From assembly GCA_027405735.1 (NCBI GenBank), contig JAPEHQ010000018.1, forward strand, positions 434,001 through 498,000: 64,000 nucleotides of DNA, read 5' to 3'. Both the position numbers and the translations under genes were made by a program. Numbering within the stretch: position 1 is the first letter of the stretch; the number at the start of each line of letters is the position of its first letter. Shown here in pieces: positions 24,624-35,090 of the stretch. The notes under the pieces were generated by a model. It was not told the origin of the DNA, made no database searches, and saw nothing but the letters and a program-made list of their open reading frames with translations. The DNA comes from Mucor racemosus. Its lineage: Eukaryota > Mucoromycota > Mucoromycetes > Mucorales > Mucoraceae.

Positions 24624-25481
24624 ATGAAAGTTACAACTCTGCTCCCCCTCCTTGCTTTATCAACAACTTCCGTCTCTGCTTTCAGCAGAATCATCGCCTA
24701 TGCCGATAGTCTTACTGATGCTGGTAATGATTATAGTATTACCAAGTTTCCCCCATACCCTTATTGGGAAGGTCGTTTCTCTAATGGTCCTACCTGGTTG
24801 GAACATGTAGATATGAGCTTGACTGGCATTGAGATTATTAACACGGCTAATGGTGGTTCTACTTCTAACAACGAAGACGTTTATTACGTTATAAAGGACT
24901 TCCTGGTACCCGGTCTTCAACAAAAGATCTTGACTACCTATGTCAATGGAACTGCTGATGATTTGTATCTCATCTACATTGGCTACAACGATTTGAACGC
25001 TATTGTTAACCCCGATCAATACATTGTTGTCAATAAAAACTATACCAAGGAGAGAATTAGTGAAAATGTAGTCAAAAGTGCTGAACTCTTAATCAACATG
25101 TATGGTGCCAAGAACTTCCTTGTCATGAATGTTATTCCCTTTGATCTATTCCCCGTTGTCCAAGATAAGGATAAGAAAGCCGCAAAGAAATTGATTGAGG
25201 ATTACAATGCTTTGGTTACATCTGAACTTCCCAAAAACTTCCCTAATGCTGACTTCAAATTCATTGATGATCATTCTTGGTTTGTTGAGCAAATAAAGAA
25301 CCCCAAGAAGCTTGGTTTGAAGACTTCCAATGGTCCCTGTGCTTGGGGTGTTGGTAATACTACTGCTTGTGATGACCCTGAGAAGCATTTCTTCTGGGAT
25401 TTCGCTCATCCTTCAAGAGCAGTTCATGCTGCTTTCGGCGACTGGGCTACTAAACAAATCAAGTCCATTTACAAGATTTAA
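24624..25481 (+). CDS. Secreted SGNH/GDSL-family esterase
   Basis: Intronless gene of 285 aa for a secreted ester hydrolase. A signal peptide covers residues 1-18 (cleavage near SVSA-FS). Block I is AYADSLTDAGN with the nucleophile Ser29, a GDSL variant. Block III is YIGYNDLN, carrying the oxyanion Asn and Asp. Block V is DFAHPSRAVH, giving the Asp259-x-x-His262 pair. Potential N-glycosylation sites occur (NGT, NYT, NTT). It resembles the fungal carbohydrate esterase/lysophospholipase-like GDSL group; the substrate cannot be told from sequence. Codon use is richer in C-ending codons (CCC, TTC, AAC) than in its neighbours, suggesting high expression. A TATA box lies upstream. Confidence 0.88.
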   Translation: MKVTTLLPLLALSTTSVSAFSRIIAYADSLTDAGNDYSITKFPPYPYWEGRFSNGPTWLEHVDMSLTGIEIINTANGGSTSNNEDVYYVIKDFLVPGLQQKILTTYVNGTADDLYLIYIGYNDLNAIVNPDQYIVVNKNYTKERISENVVKSAELLINMYGAKNFLVMNVIPFDLFPVVQDKDKKAAKKLIEDYNALVTSELPKNFPNADFKFIDDHSWFVEQIKNPKKLGLKTSNGPCAWGVGNTTACDDPEKHFFWDFAHPSRAVHAAFGDWATKQIKSIYKI

Positions 25482-27621
25482 TTAGATAAAATTAAATAAT
25501 TTCATATTCTCATTTATACTTATTTAAATCCTATCGATATAATAAAAATTAAAACCGATTCATTGTTATTCTTCCATGAAATGTAAAAAAAAAAAAAAAA
25601 ACCAGGGAAAGAGTTGAAATTCATTGAACAGTATAGGCGCAGAAATAAAAACAAATTTATAAACGTCATTGACTCATTTCTCAAATATCGTAAAATCTCT
25701 TATTTTTAAGAATTACAAGGCTTATATGCGGAATATTAATTTCAAAATCATTCTTGTCCAGATCATCAATTTTGACATTTTCCGATTTTGTTTTCTGATT
25801 TTGCAAATTTAGAGTTAATTATTCTACCAATTATAGAATAAAAAATATGCACATATACAAAATTTGACGCTCTATTTGTTTAGTTAAAAGTAAAACACAT
25901 TTACATTGCAAAATATTTCATGAAAATCCTTTAATCAAAATATTGTTTTGGAAGCAAAAGTATAAATTTTCATTACTTAAATTCTAATATTAAGCTTTTG
26001 TAAAATGCGTATTATTTATAGCTACAATTTTCTTTTACAATGTAGTATATTTTAACGTCGATTTTGTTGTCAAAATTTGATTTTTTTGTTTTTTGATCAA
26101 AATAATGAGTGTTGGTAAGGATAAAATGAGCTCCGAAAATGTTGGCTAAAAAGTCTGAATTTTCAGATTTAACATGGTTAAATACAAGAAAAGTTGAAAT
26201 TTTTTTTTAATCTTGCTACTCTCAATTACGGCGTCGCCTAAGGGTTTGCTTTTGCAATTTTTTTAATGAATGTGCTATATAACTGGCAGTTATATTCCGT
26301 TACTCCCAATTACTGCCTCTCTAGCCGAAAAATGTATGTTTTTATGGTGCTCATTTAATGTAATAGATGTCAATGAGATTTATGAACAGTTTTTTAAGAA
26401 AATTCTGATGTTTTGATTAGCCTGTCCCATATCTTAAAAAACACGTTTTATAGTGTATTATTAAGAGGATACCTATGATTGATTATACTGAGCTATACAT
26501 CAATTGATTATAAGTAGCAAAAATAAATAAGTAATAAGATATATTTATTGGGTTTGATGCGATAAATATAAAAAGGGAAGGAAAGAATAGGTAAATTCAC
26601 TAATGTGCAATTGATCTGTTCTTGGTTGTTATTTATATGTGAGTTATGCTTATGTAACGTAGCTGGGTCATTACAAGACCATTCATTGCCAGCATATACC
26701 TCGTAATACTGACGAGGAAGTCTCTCACTCACCACCGCCTCTGCAGATGTCTTATTTACGGAGATTAATTTTGACACTGTTTATTCACCATGTGTCATGA
26801 TATTAATCAAAGGCTTCACTGATGAACCAAGAAAACAGCTTGCTTTATTTTTGCTGTCAAAGACAATGGCGGCAAAATATATTAAAATTCCGCAAACAAA
26901 AAATTTGGTTGAAATTGGAAAAAATGAAAAAACATAAATTTTTGTGATCATTAAGGGATTATTAGTCTAAAAACTTTATATTTAACATACAATTTTTATT
27001 TAATAACTTCTATGTAAAATCTTATGCTCTATTATAATGTATTTTTATTTTTAGTTTTTACACCTAAAAATATTTCGAAATTTCCAAAAAACCAAAATTT
27101 AAGCTTTCTCATCAAAACTTGAAAAATAAAGCATATAACATAAAAATAAGCGATTCCAGTGTAAAGATAGGGTTTATACACACATTTTATCTTAAAACCC
27201 ATCTTTGTGAAAAGTCTCTTTTTTGGGTGAAAAATGCGATTTTCTTCAAATTTGTATTTTGGATGAGGTATACCTCATGGAAAATTACGAAAAATCAAAG
27301 GTGCTCAAAACAAACTGAAATCGATATAGGATACGTTTATAAAATGAAGATAATTATTTGCAACAACTCCCATTATCGACAAATGCGTAATGCAAACAAT
27401 ATTGCTCTTTCAAGTATTAGTTTATTATGCAGTTTTGTTGACACATGATATACTGAGAGGGTATAGCAAGCTAAGTAGTTCAAAAAGGAAAGAGATATTT
27501 GATTAGTTGACTGGGTAACAAATGTGGAAGGATTTTACTTACCAAAGGTAAATTTGAATTTAGAAGATTAAAGAATGAATTGATTTAGTATTGAGTTATG
27601 TCTAATGAATATAAACTTACC
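25482..27621. other. Intergenic region with repeat family C
   Basis: No clear gene. Repeat family C occupies 25675-26205. A minus-strand open stretch near 26620-26777 (residues such as RLPRQYYEVYAGNEW) is less AT-rich than its flanks but is not assignable. The segment 26990-27260 faintly resembles 58070-58260. Confidence 0.5.
25675..26205 (+). repeat. Dispersed repeat family C, uninterrupted copy
   Basis: The reverse complement of this segment recurs at 52080-52446 plus 54092-54275, where a Tc1-like element splits it. Shared blocks include TTCTTGTCCAGATCATCAATTTTGACA, ACGCTCTATTTG, TTCATGAAAATCCTTTAATC, TGAGTGTTGGTAAGGATAAAATGAG and GAAAATG, in collinear order. Non-coding, unclassified. This copy shows what the occupied site looked like before the insertion. 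Confidence 0.75.
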
Positions 27622-27670
27622 TCAAAGAGCCGAAGCTCTCGTCGTACTACCCCCAACGGAGGGCCAGCTT
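27600..27670 (-). ncRNA. Candidate guide-RNA (omega RNA) scaffold at Fanzor 3' end
   Basis: On the minus strand the last codons of the Fanzor ORF fold into two GC-rich hairpins. One is CCCUC-CGUU-GGGGG (27663-27650). The other is GAGAGC-UUCG-GCUCUU (27640-27625), with the ultra-stable cUUCGg tetraloop, ending one base before the stop codon. In TnpB, and in Fanzors studied so far, the guide-RNA scaffold overlaps or follows the 3' end of the nuclease gene, and flanking DNA supplies the guide. By that analogy the scaffold would end at about GAG (27621), and the guide would start with GTAAGTTTATATTC. Purely a structural inference; no expression evidence. Confidence 0.35.
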
Positions 27671-30600
27671 GTCTGCTGTTTTCTATCCGAAAATGACAGA
27701 GCTAATTGAGAAAACATTGCTTGTTTCGCTGTTGTGTTTTTTGGATCAAAGCAAGGAAAGGTGTAACCAAGCATAAGCTGAGCAGCACCAGCGAGACCAA
27801 TCGCTAATGCAGAAAGACAATCCCTGCTCATGACGACAGACTTATTTGGGCAGACATCGTTCAAACAAATGAATGACCCATTAGTCTTCTTGACTGTACC
27901 ATCTTTTGCAGTATACGGATGTGATAATTTGCTGAAACACCAAAGGCAGGTCTGAGAACTGTTGTGTTCATTAGTGATCAATGTAGGCGTATATCGAGAA
28001 TGTCTCAGCTCTTTCCAACATCCACCAAACCGCAAATGTCCTTTAATAGGAGACCTGATTGCATGCCCACGATCTCCAATAAACATAATAGGGGACAATG
28101 CTTTCGTAAATTTTCGTTCCTTTGATGCAAGTCTATCATAAAATCGATTTTTCGTTAATTCTAATCGTCTTTTTTTATTAGCACTCGATCTTGAAAAGTA
28201 AAATTGACGAATACATGACTTTGCTTGAGAATGGCGAGTGAATGTTGCATCCAGTTCATCAATTGTACCACATTGCTGTATACTGGACTCAGAAAGATCG
28301 CTTTCAAGATCAGCAACATTTTGACCTAAGACTGTGAGGCGCTTTCTTCTATTGAGCGAAGACGAAAAAGAAGCAAGACCACTATGTTGGCGGAGGGCGG
28401 CACTCCTTACCTTGAATGATGTGGGCAATTTCTTCAACTGAGCGTCTTCTTTCTCTTCCATATAAGCGTCTTCTAAAATTTGTGCATTAAAAATTAGCCA
28501 CAAGCAAGATATCAACAAGCATTAAATTACCTTGATCTTGTAAGACGTGAAAGCGATTGTACAAATGAAGATGATATTTCAACCTATCGACACCAAAAGC
28601 AACTGTCTCTGTGACATTAACAATACCGTTATCTGTCCCTGAAAATACAAGTTGGTCTTTATCTACTTTTTGATCAATAATACACTCCTCCACCTTGTGA
28701 TGGCAAGGTTTGTTGGGCTCGACTGGTATTATCTGTCTTCTTTCAGCAGAGGAGGTAGCGTCATATCTCTGCTTGTAGAGGTCATTATTGGCACTGGACA
28801 GTTCTTGCTTTGCTTTCACTACTTCTTGAATCAATCGTCTCTTCTTTTTCTTGGCCACTTGTATCTCTTTATGCAACAAGTCTCGATCTATATTTTCATC
28901 ATTCCATTTTTTTTTCAGTTGAGAAGCACTTTCTGAACCAAGTAGATATTTATTAAGTGTAATTTGAGCGTTCTTCAACCTTTTCTCTACTGTGATCTTC
29001 TGGTCAATCAATGCTGCAATTCTGCTGTTGATCTCATTGCTTCTTGTGGATGTCTGAGTCACAGGAGGTTGCTGTTTATTCTTCTGTTTATGCTTTTGGT
29101 AATTTCTAGTACCAAGGATTCTCACACACTGAAGTCCAGGTAGTACATGCATACGGTAGGCGAATTGCAACCCGTAGCCAGCACATATTGTTTTTAGACG
29201 ATCTATGTCGAAAAAACTACTAAACACAGCATCCTTTTGAGACGTAACTGAAGCCGCACGAATGACGTTCCCTTCGAAATCATGGAGTACCATCTTATGC
29301 TCCAGCTTTCGAGCACAAAACAAAGAGTGTAATGTAGTAGCATCAATCCATAACGCGTGCAGATTTGTAGGCCTAATGATGGGGGACAATTTCATCACTT
29401 GCCCATGGTAACCAACAGAACGCAATACTTGATTAACCATCAAGAGAAAGTGAATTTGATGTGAAAAGACATGGTATGTGGCTCTAGATGCCATGTATGG
29501 CTTTACAAATTTAATAATCTTCAAGATGACCTCCACTTCTTTGTCGCTAATGTTGCTCAATTTACCAACAAAATATGCTTTGCAAATTGTTTTTTCCTCA
29601 AAAAGAGCTGCTCTTGTTATCTGCTTTAACTGGTTTATTCTTTTTCGCGAGGTGTCCTCTTCTACCAAAATATCTTCCATGTCAACATCTTGAATCTCTT
29701 CTTCTACCAACGCTTTTTGGATTTTGATACCTTGCTCTTCTTCTTGTTGACGTTGCTGCTCTCGTCTCACTTGCCGCTTTTGTTTCTAGAAGAAGATTGT
29801 TTAATATACTTGTTCAATTCGATTGTTCATCAATCTTACCTCTCTTTGCAAAACATCTGCATATGAGTTCAGCCTTTGCTGACACAAGCTAGCTTTCCAT
29901 TGCTTAACAACCCAATCTCCTCCTTTCTCGATATAACGATTCCTTCTTTTAATCTCGTCAGCGAAAAGCCTTCTGCGTCCATTATAAGTTTTGTTGATGA
30001 GTGACATCGAATTTACTGGAATGGCACAATTGTTGTTAGGAGGCTGTCTATTCTTTCCTTTATTCTTTCCTTTGAGCTCCTCGCGTTTTTTCTTGAATTC
30101 TTGATCACGAGCAGGAGATAAATGGACAATCAATAGAGTATTCAAGAGCCTGTTCAATGCTTTGTTTACGATTGTATTATCTGCCCACATATTCATGAAA
30201 TTGGCGATATAAACATTTCTTGCCATTTTCATAACGTGAGATGACAAATCATTGTAAACATTCTCCTCATCACGCCCAAGTAAATTTACTATTGCTTTAT
30301 GAAGTCGTGCCGTATTCAGGGTGGATTTGCTAATTCCTTTTGATCCAAAGTAAGTTGAATGGATTTGATCAAAGTGAGCCTCTTGGAATAATGCATTGTA
30401 CTCTTCTTTCAGGCTATCAGTCTGCAGGAATTGACTATTTAAGGGCTTAGGCACAATCACATCCTCGTGTAGATATCCTACTGGTAACACTGGATTGAGA
30501 CTTTGTCCCTCTTGGTGCACTAATTGAATATTGCCGCTATTTGTGATAAATTGATTGTCTTTGAAAAGCAGCAACATTTTCATTACTTGCTTGCTAAAAT

Positions 30601-31621
30601 CAGCCAAGTAATCTGAAGCTTGTTCAATGGTTTTATTGATAGTACCAATGAATGTTGATCGACAATTTTGTGGCAAATCCTTTCGAATAACTGATGAGAA
30701 GGATTCAGAGCAAGTTCTATGTGCTACGTCGTCTTCTACTTCATTATCATCTATTTCTTCCGGTTCTTCTTCATCTACTTCTTCTTGCTCTTCAATGCCT
30801 TCTTGAGCTGCAGTGGATTCTTCTTGTATCGTTACTGAATCTTTGAGGGATTCAAAATTTTCTTTTACATAGTCTTTCCAATGTTCAATGCTTTTCTTTT
30901 TGGCTGTTCTTGTTACACGATTTAGATACACTACGATTGAATTTACTGGTGCATTGATGCTCTGTTCAGCGCTTGAGACCACACCTCTTGGAAGTTGTTT
31001 TAACTGCATCAATGTTTTGTATAAATCATCGAAAGACTCGTTTTCATCATGGCATGTTTTGATATGCTTTATGATTCTATGTCTAAATTGAGTTTTCAAC
31101 GAGTTCATATAAGCTTCATCATCATCAGTTGTTGCTCTTCTACGACTAGTTGTTTGTGTTTCCAAAGTTGCTGGTAAATTTCTCCTTGTAGTGCCAGGAA
31201 CGTATATATTTAATTGTTTTCTTTTTATGTGCATTGAGATGTTATTACAATAGACAAAGAAGAAAAGAAAGATCAAATGTTGTCGATGCTAATACATTCA
31301 ATGTTGGCCAACAGCGGGGTTTCCTCGCTCACGCTGTGGGGCCAAATCAATCCAAATGATTTATTTGGTTTTGCAGAATGTCAAGTTCGCAAGTTGTTAA
31401 AAAAGGTTAATTGCAGATATATGAACTTCTTTGTTGTTTTGATATTATACCGTACATAACCTAGTGAAACTTTTAGTATAAGGTACAAACGTTGGGTGGT
31501 TTTGATCTACAGCATCCATGAGAACATGTTGGTTTTCGATTTCTGCTTCGATTTCTTCTTCATCTTCAACAATAAGACGTCTTTTACAAATATTATTCTC
31601 GGTAGGGGATGGGGAGCTCAT
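27622..31621 (-). CDS. Fanzor: TnpB-like RNA-guided endonuclease, large type
   Basis: Eukaryotic homologue of IS605 TnpB and Cas12. Four exons (31621-31461, 31220-29840, 29785-28531, 28472-27622) join in frame to 1,215 aa without internal stops. The N-terminal half has no recognised domain (an acidic segment near 200-240 and basic helices). A coiled, Lys-rich region covers about 770-850. The RuvC core follows: FSGTDNGIVN (Asp899), TNEHNSSQTC (Glu1101), a zinc ribbon with Cys1108, 1111, 1135 and 1140, and MSRDCLSALAI (Asp1150). It ends WPSVGGSTTRASAL. These motifs match the OrfB zinc-ribbon/RuvC signature. Intron 1 uses an AAG acceptor after a TAATAAC branch point. It is probably carried by a mobile element, although I found no terminal inverted repeats. 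Whether it is Fanzor1 or 2 needs a tree. Confidence 0.85.
31304..31345 (-). other. GC-rich hairpin in Fanzor intron 1
   Basis: On the minus strand GGCC-CC-ACAGCG pairs with CGCUGU-U-GGCC around a 15-nt purine-rich loop (GUGAGCGAGGAAACC region). The segment is much richer in GC than the rest of the 240-bp intron. It may be a structured RNA or a leftover of another insertion. No function is claimed. Confidence 0.35.
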
Positions 31622-32083
31622 GGTTTTTTTTGTATAAAAATAATGCTTTAAGTAAAATATTGATGACGAGTATGTAGATTTTGATTATTTATTATTTAGT
31701 AGCTAATATATCAGGTAAATCTACAGGAGAATCAAAAGATAGTTTTCTTTATTTATAGTGTTTTTAAGGGCTATTAATACAAATGAACCGAAGCAATCTA
31801 CTGTGCGACTCTTATTGCCAACATGTCAAAGGTTTTTTCACAAGTTTTGACTTGTGAATACTACTACTGTCCTTGCATATTTTTCAGTATAAGCAACTCA
31901 AACCCAATATCTTCACCCTGAGACTCAACCAGACTCAAGGTATTTTTAATATTTTAAGCGGGTAACTCAAAAATACTTTTTAATTTTTCAATTTCACTGC
32001 TTAATTTCGAAGTCAGATCGAAAATACCTTGAGTCTGGTTGAGTCTCAGGGTGAAGATACTGTTAGATGTTATAACATATAAT
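31622..32083. other. Spacer upstream of the Fanzor gene
   Basis: Lies between the Fanzor start and the tps2 stop. It holds the putative Fanzor promoter (AT-rich, no clear TATA) and a palindromic MITE at 31908-32059. No gene. Confidence 0.6.
31908..32059. mobile_element. Short palindromic MITE with 39-bp arms
   Basis: Two perfect 39-bp inverted arms (31908-31946 and 32021-32059) begin TATCTTCACCCTGAGACTC and enclose a 74-bp AT-rich centre. If the outermost TA is counted as target duplication, the arms start TCTTCACCC, consistent with a Tc1/mariner-type non-autonomous element. The arms are identical, so the insertion is recent or kept. It ends 24 bp downstream of the tps2 stop codon, so it is likely within that gene's 3' UTR or terminator, where it would form a long RNA hairpin. 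Confidence 0.8.
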
Positions 32084-34769
32084 TTATTGCGTTAATGATT
32101 GTAAAACATGAAGTAAATCTTGACTAGAATCAAGTTTCCAATTAGCAAGTGTTTTTCTATTGAAATTACCAACAATAACAGTAAATTGAATCATTTCAAT
32201 ACCACCGATTTCCATTCTTTCCAGAATACGAAACATGTCTTCATCTGTACGATCATCACCAGCGCAAAAGATAAAGTCAGCTTCTTGATTTTGTGAAATA
32301 GCACGTTTGATAATAACACCTTTGTTGACTAAACTGGGTCTTACTTCAACGTTCTTTTTACCAAGCAAGCATTCAACTGGTAATTTACCAACTAAATTTT
32401 GTTCTAGATGATTTTGTAATTCTCTTGCTTGGAAAGCGCCAAATTTAGGATCGGCTTTACGATAATGCCAGGTTAATGCACATTCTTTTTCTTCAATAAA
32501 GCTACCAGGTGTACGTTCGGTATAGTATTCAAAGACTTCCTTTACATCACCTTTCCAAGACATGTCAAAATCATGAATGAGACTGACCCATGTAGAGCTA
32601 TTGGGCTCTTTTATAAAGCATCCATGCTCACTAGAAAGTCCCAAGTTTGGAATACAACCCAACCAATTTTCCAAATATTTCTATAAAACAAATGTTAATA
32701 TACTGGCTAAAATGTATCATATCCATTAAAACTTACTTGACTTCTACCAGAAACAATCCATACTACATTATTAGGGTCTTTACATAGATTTTTTAATGCA
32801 TCAATCACTTGTTGACTAGGTTTAGCATCTTCAGGATTTTGACAGATAGGAACCAAAGTGCCATCATAATCAAAGAAGAATGTCCTTTTTCTTCTATTAT
32901 CATATTCAGTTTGCACTCTCGACAAGTCCAAAGGAGTTGTACTACCCCAATTGTTTTTAGGACTATTCAATAAACCTCTTACCAAAGACCTAGCCCAATA
33001 AGCAGCAGTATGAGAAGTAACAAATTGACTCAATTGTTGATATTTAAGATTTTTCTCTTCTTCACTCATAGATAAGCATTCTCCAATTGCACGAGCTACT
33101 TCTTTACAATCCCATGGGTTAACAATGACAGCAGCGCCCATACTATTGGCTGTACCCGTAAATTCTGACAAGATTAGAGGACTATGGTGTTCTTCTTGCG
33201 CAACCACATACTCAAAACTAGCTGTATTCATACCATCAATAATGGGTGTTACCAAACCAATATCAGCGACCTCCAACAAGGCATAGTATTCATCACGATC
33301 AATATGCTGATTAAAGAGATTAGCAGGAGAAAATTCAAGGGAACCAAACCTTGAATTGATACGAGCTACAATTTCTGATGCTTTATTTTCAAGTTCGGTT
33401 GCACCCAATACACCGGGAGATGTCACTTGAATGAGTACAACTTTTTCGCGCCATTCTGGAAAATCTGTCAAAAAGGTTTCAAATGCTTCCAATTTCTGAA
33501 GCACTCCCTTGACAGGATCCAACTTGTCTCGACCAATAATGATCTTTTTACCAGCATAACGTTCGCGGATGGCTTTGGCTTTAGGAGCAACGCCGGGACG
33601 ATGACAATGATAACGCGTTCTCTCCACATCGATACCAATGGGAAAGATTTCAATTTGAACCAAGATGCCATTGCCTAATATACCAGAAGGTGAATATTCA
33701 TAGCCTAGAATTCTAATACAGTTGGAAGCAAAATGGCGAGCGTAATTGTAAGTTTGAAATGCCACAACATTTGCGCCCAGAATACCCAACAAAACTTCTT
33801 TACGGTCTAATGTATAAATATAAATATAAATATATAGGCGTTATTATTACATGTTAGATACAATCTTAGATCTTACGAGGAAGGCATCTAAATATCTCGG
33901 AACTAGGAAATGGCGTATGAACAAAAAGTCCAACAGGTGCGTTTGGTAAAGCATTTCGAATCATTTGTGGTACAAGCATTAGATGATAATCATGTACCCA
34001 AACTATAAATTGTTTGTTATTACACACATTTACACATCCTTGCAACAATGTACTTACTTATATCACCTTCTTGATAGTTTGCAATAACTTCATTTGCAAA
34101 TATTTGATTCACTTGAACATAATCATTCCAAAATGAAATTTCATCCACACTATCAGACCACATCAAATAATGCATTAATGGCCAGAGAACTGTAAAAGGT
34201 AATCGGTTAGTCTATAAAAAGAAAAATCCGTCGTGTAACAAGCAATAGAACACACCTTGTTTACTATAACCTTCATAATGTCCGAAAGATAATTTATCAT
34301 CAATGAAAATTGGAGCCATATCGTGTTTTGATTTTAGTAAACGTTTGAGCGATTCTTTATCACTGTCCGTGATCAAGCCAGAATCAACGGGTAGCTTGTC
34401 ATGATGCGACAAGATAGTACCTGTACCACCAATATAAAGGGTTCGGTAATCCTTTTTTAGAGAATCAAGAGCGGCATACATTGCCGAATGACCTCTTCTT
34501 GTTGATAGCTGCCAAATATTGGTCTGACCTAGAGCCACTACAGTCGAGCGTCTTCTTCTTTCCAAATGTGAAATTGGGGTTGTATCCAATAATTCTGGTT
34601 GTTGTTTATTTAGATTTAATCTTTCGAGAATTGATTCATCACTATCTTGGTTTTGCATGAAACAATTGTAAGGAATTTGATTGACAACATTTATGATTTT
34701 TCCTTTTAATTTGTTATCGGTTTCTTTATAGTGAAATAATTCGCTCAATTTTGACGTATCAATTGACAT
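32084..34769 (-). CDS. TPS2: Trehalose-6-phosphate phosphatase (Tps2 type)
   Basis: Second step of trehalose synthesis, dephosphorylating trehalose-6-phosphate, in the cytosolic TPS complex. Five exons (34769-34256, 34189-34058, 34002-33877, 33806-32737, 32680-32084) give 812 aa. Residues about 75-540 form a GT20 TPS-like domain (WVHDYHLMLVPQM, GRDKLDPVKG, DGMNTASFEYV). Residues about 560-812 are the HAD phosphatase, with DYDGT (nucleophile Asp570, Asp572) and GDDRTDED (755-762). In the TPS part, the position that is Arg in active synthases (DRLD) is Lys here. The N-terminal glucose-6-phosphate loop is also not recognisable. The synthase half is therefore probably non-catalytic, as in fungal Tps2. 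Length fits Tps2 (800-900 aa). Confidence 0.9.
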
Positions 34770-35090
34770 TTTTCATGAGAATATAGAGAATGAAAGAAAG
34801 CGAGAGAGAAAAAAGAAAAAGAGACAAGCATGTTTCTAATATACTTGATAAAATCCCATGTACTATTTATTACACCAAAATGACGGGTAGTTTTAGAGTT
34901 TTTGACAATGTGAAACCTTTATGGTTACATTCACGCAAACAACACATTTTTTACAACTTGACATCACCCTTTGAATTGTTGTATAACATCGTATATTCGT
35001 ACCCCTTTTTTTTTGTATTTTAGATTTTCATTTTCTCTCCTTTTCTCTCTCTTTTTATCACTTTTTTTTTTTTTTTTTTTTTCATGAAAA
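34770..35090. promoter_or_regulatory. Divergent promoter region, tps2 / M16 peptidase
   Basis: A 321-bp spacer between two divergent start codons. It has a purine-rich GAGA/GAAA stretch next to the tps2 start and a matching T-rich run (about 35063-35082) just before the peptidase start. It must hold both promoters. No sharp TATA element is obvious. No stress-response CCCCT pair was noted. Confidence 0.45.

Noticed and set aside
26508..26777. Minus-strand open frame with RLPRQYYEVYAGNEW
   Set aside because: Part of it looks coding-like, but the rest is low-complexity and no family, intron or promoter supports a gene.
26990..27260. Possible further copy of the 58.1-58.26 kb sequence
   Set aside because: Only scattered short matches (for example around GAGGTATAC / GAGGGTATAC) in AT-rich DNA; too weak by eye.
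27450..31900. Terminal inverted repeats around the Fanzor gene
   Set aside because: Both flanks were compared by eye and no matching ends or target duplications were found; the carrier element remains undefined.
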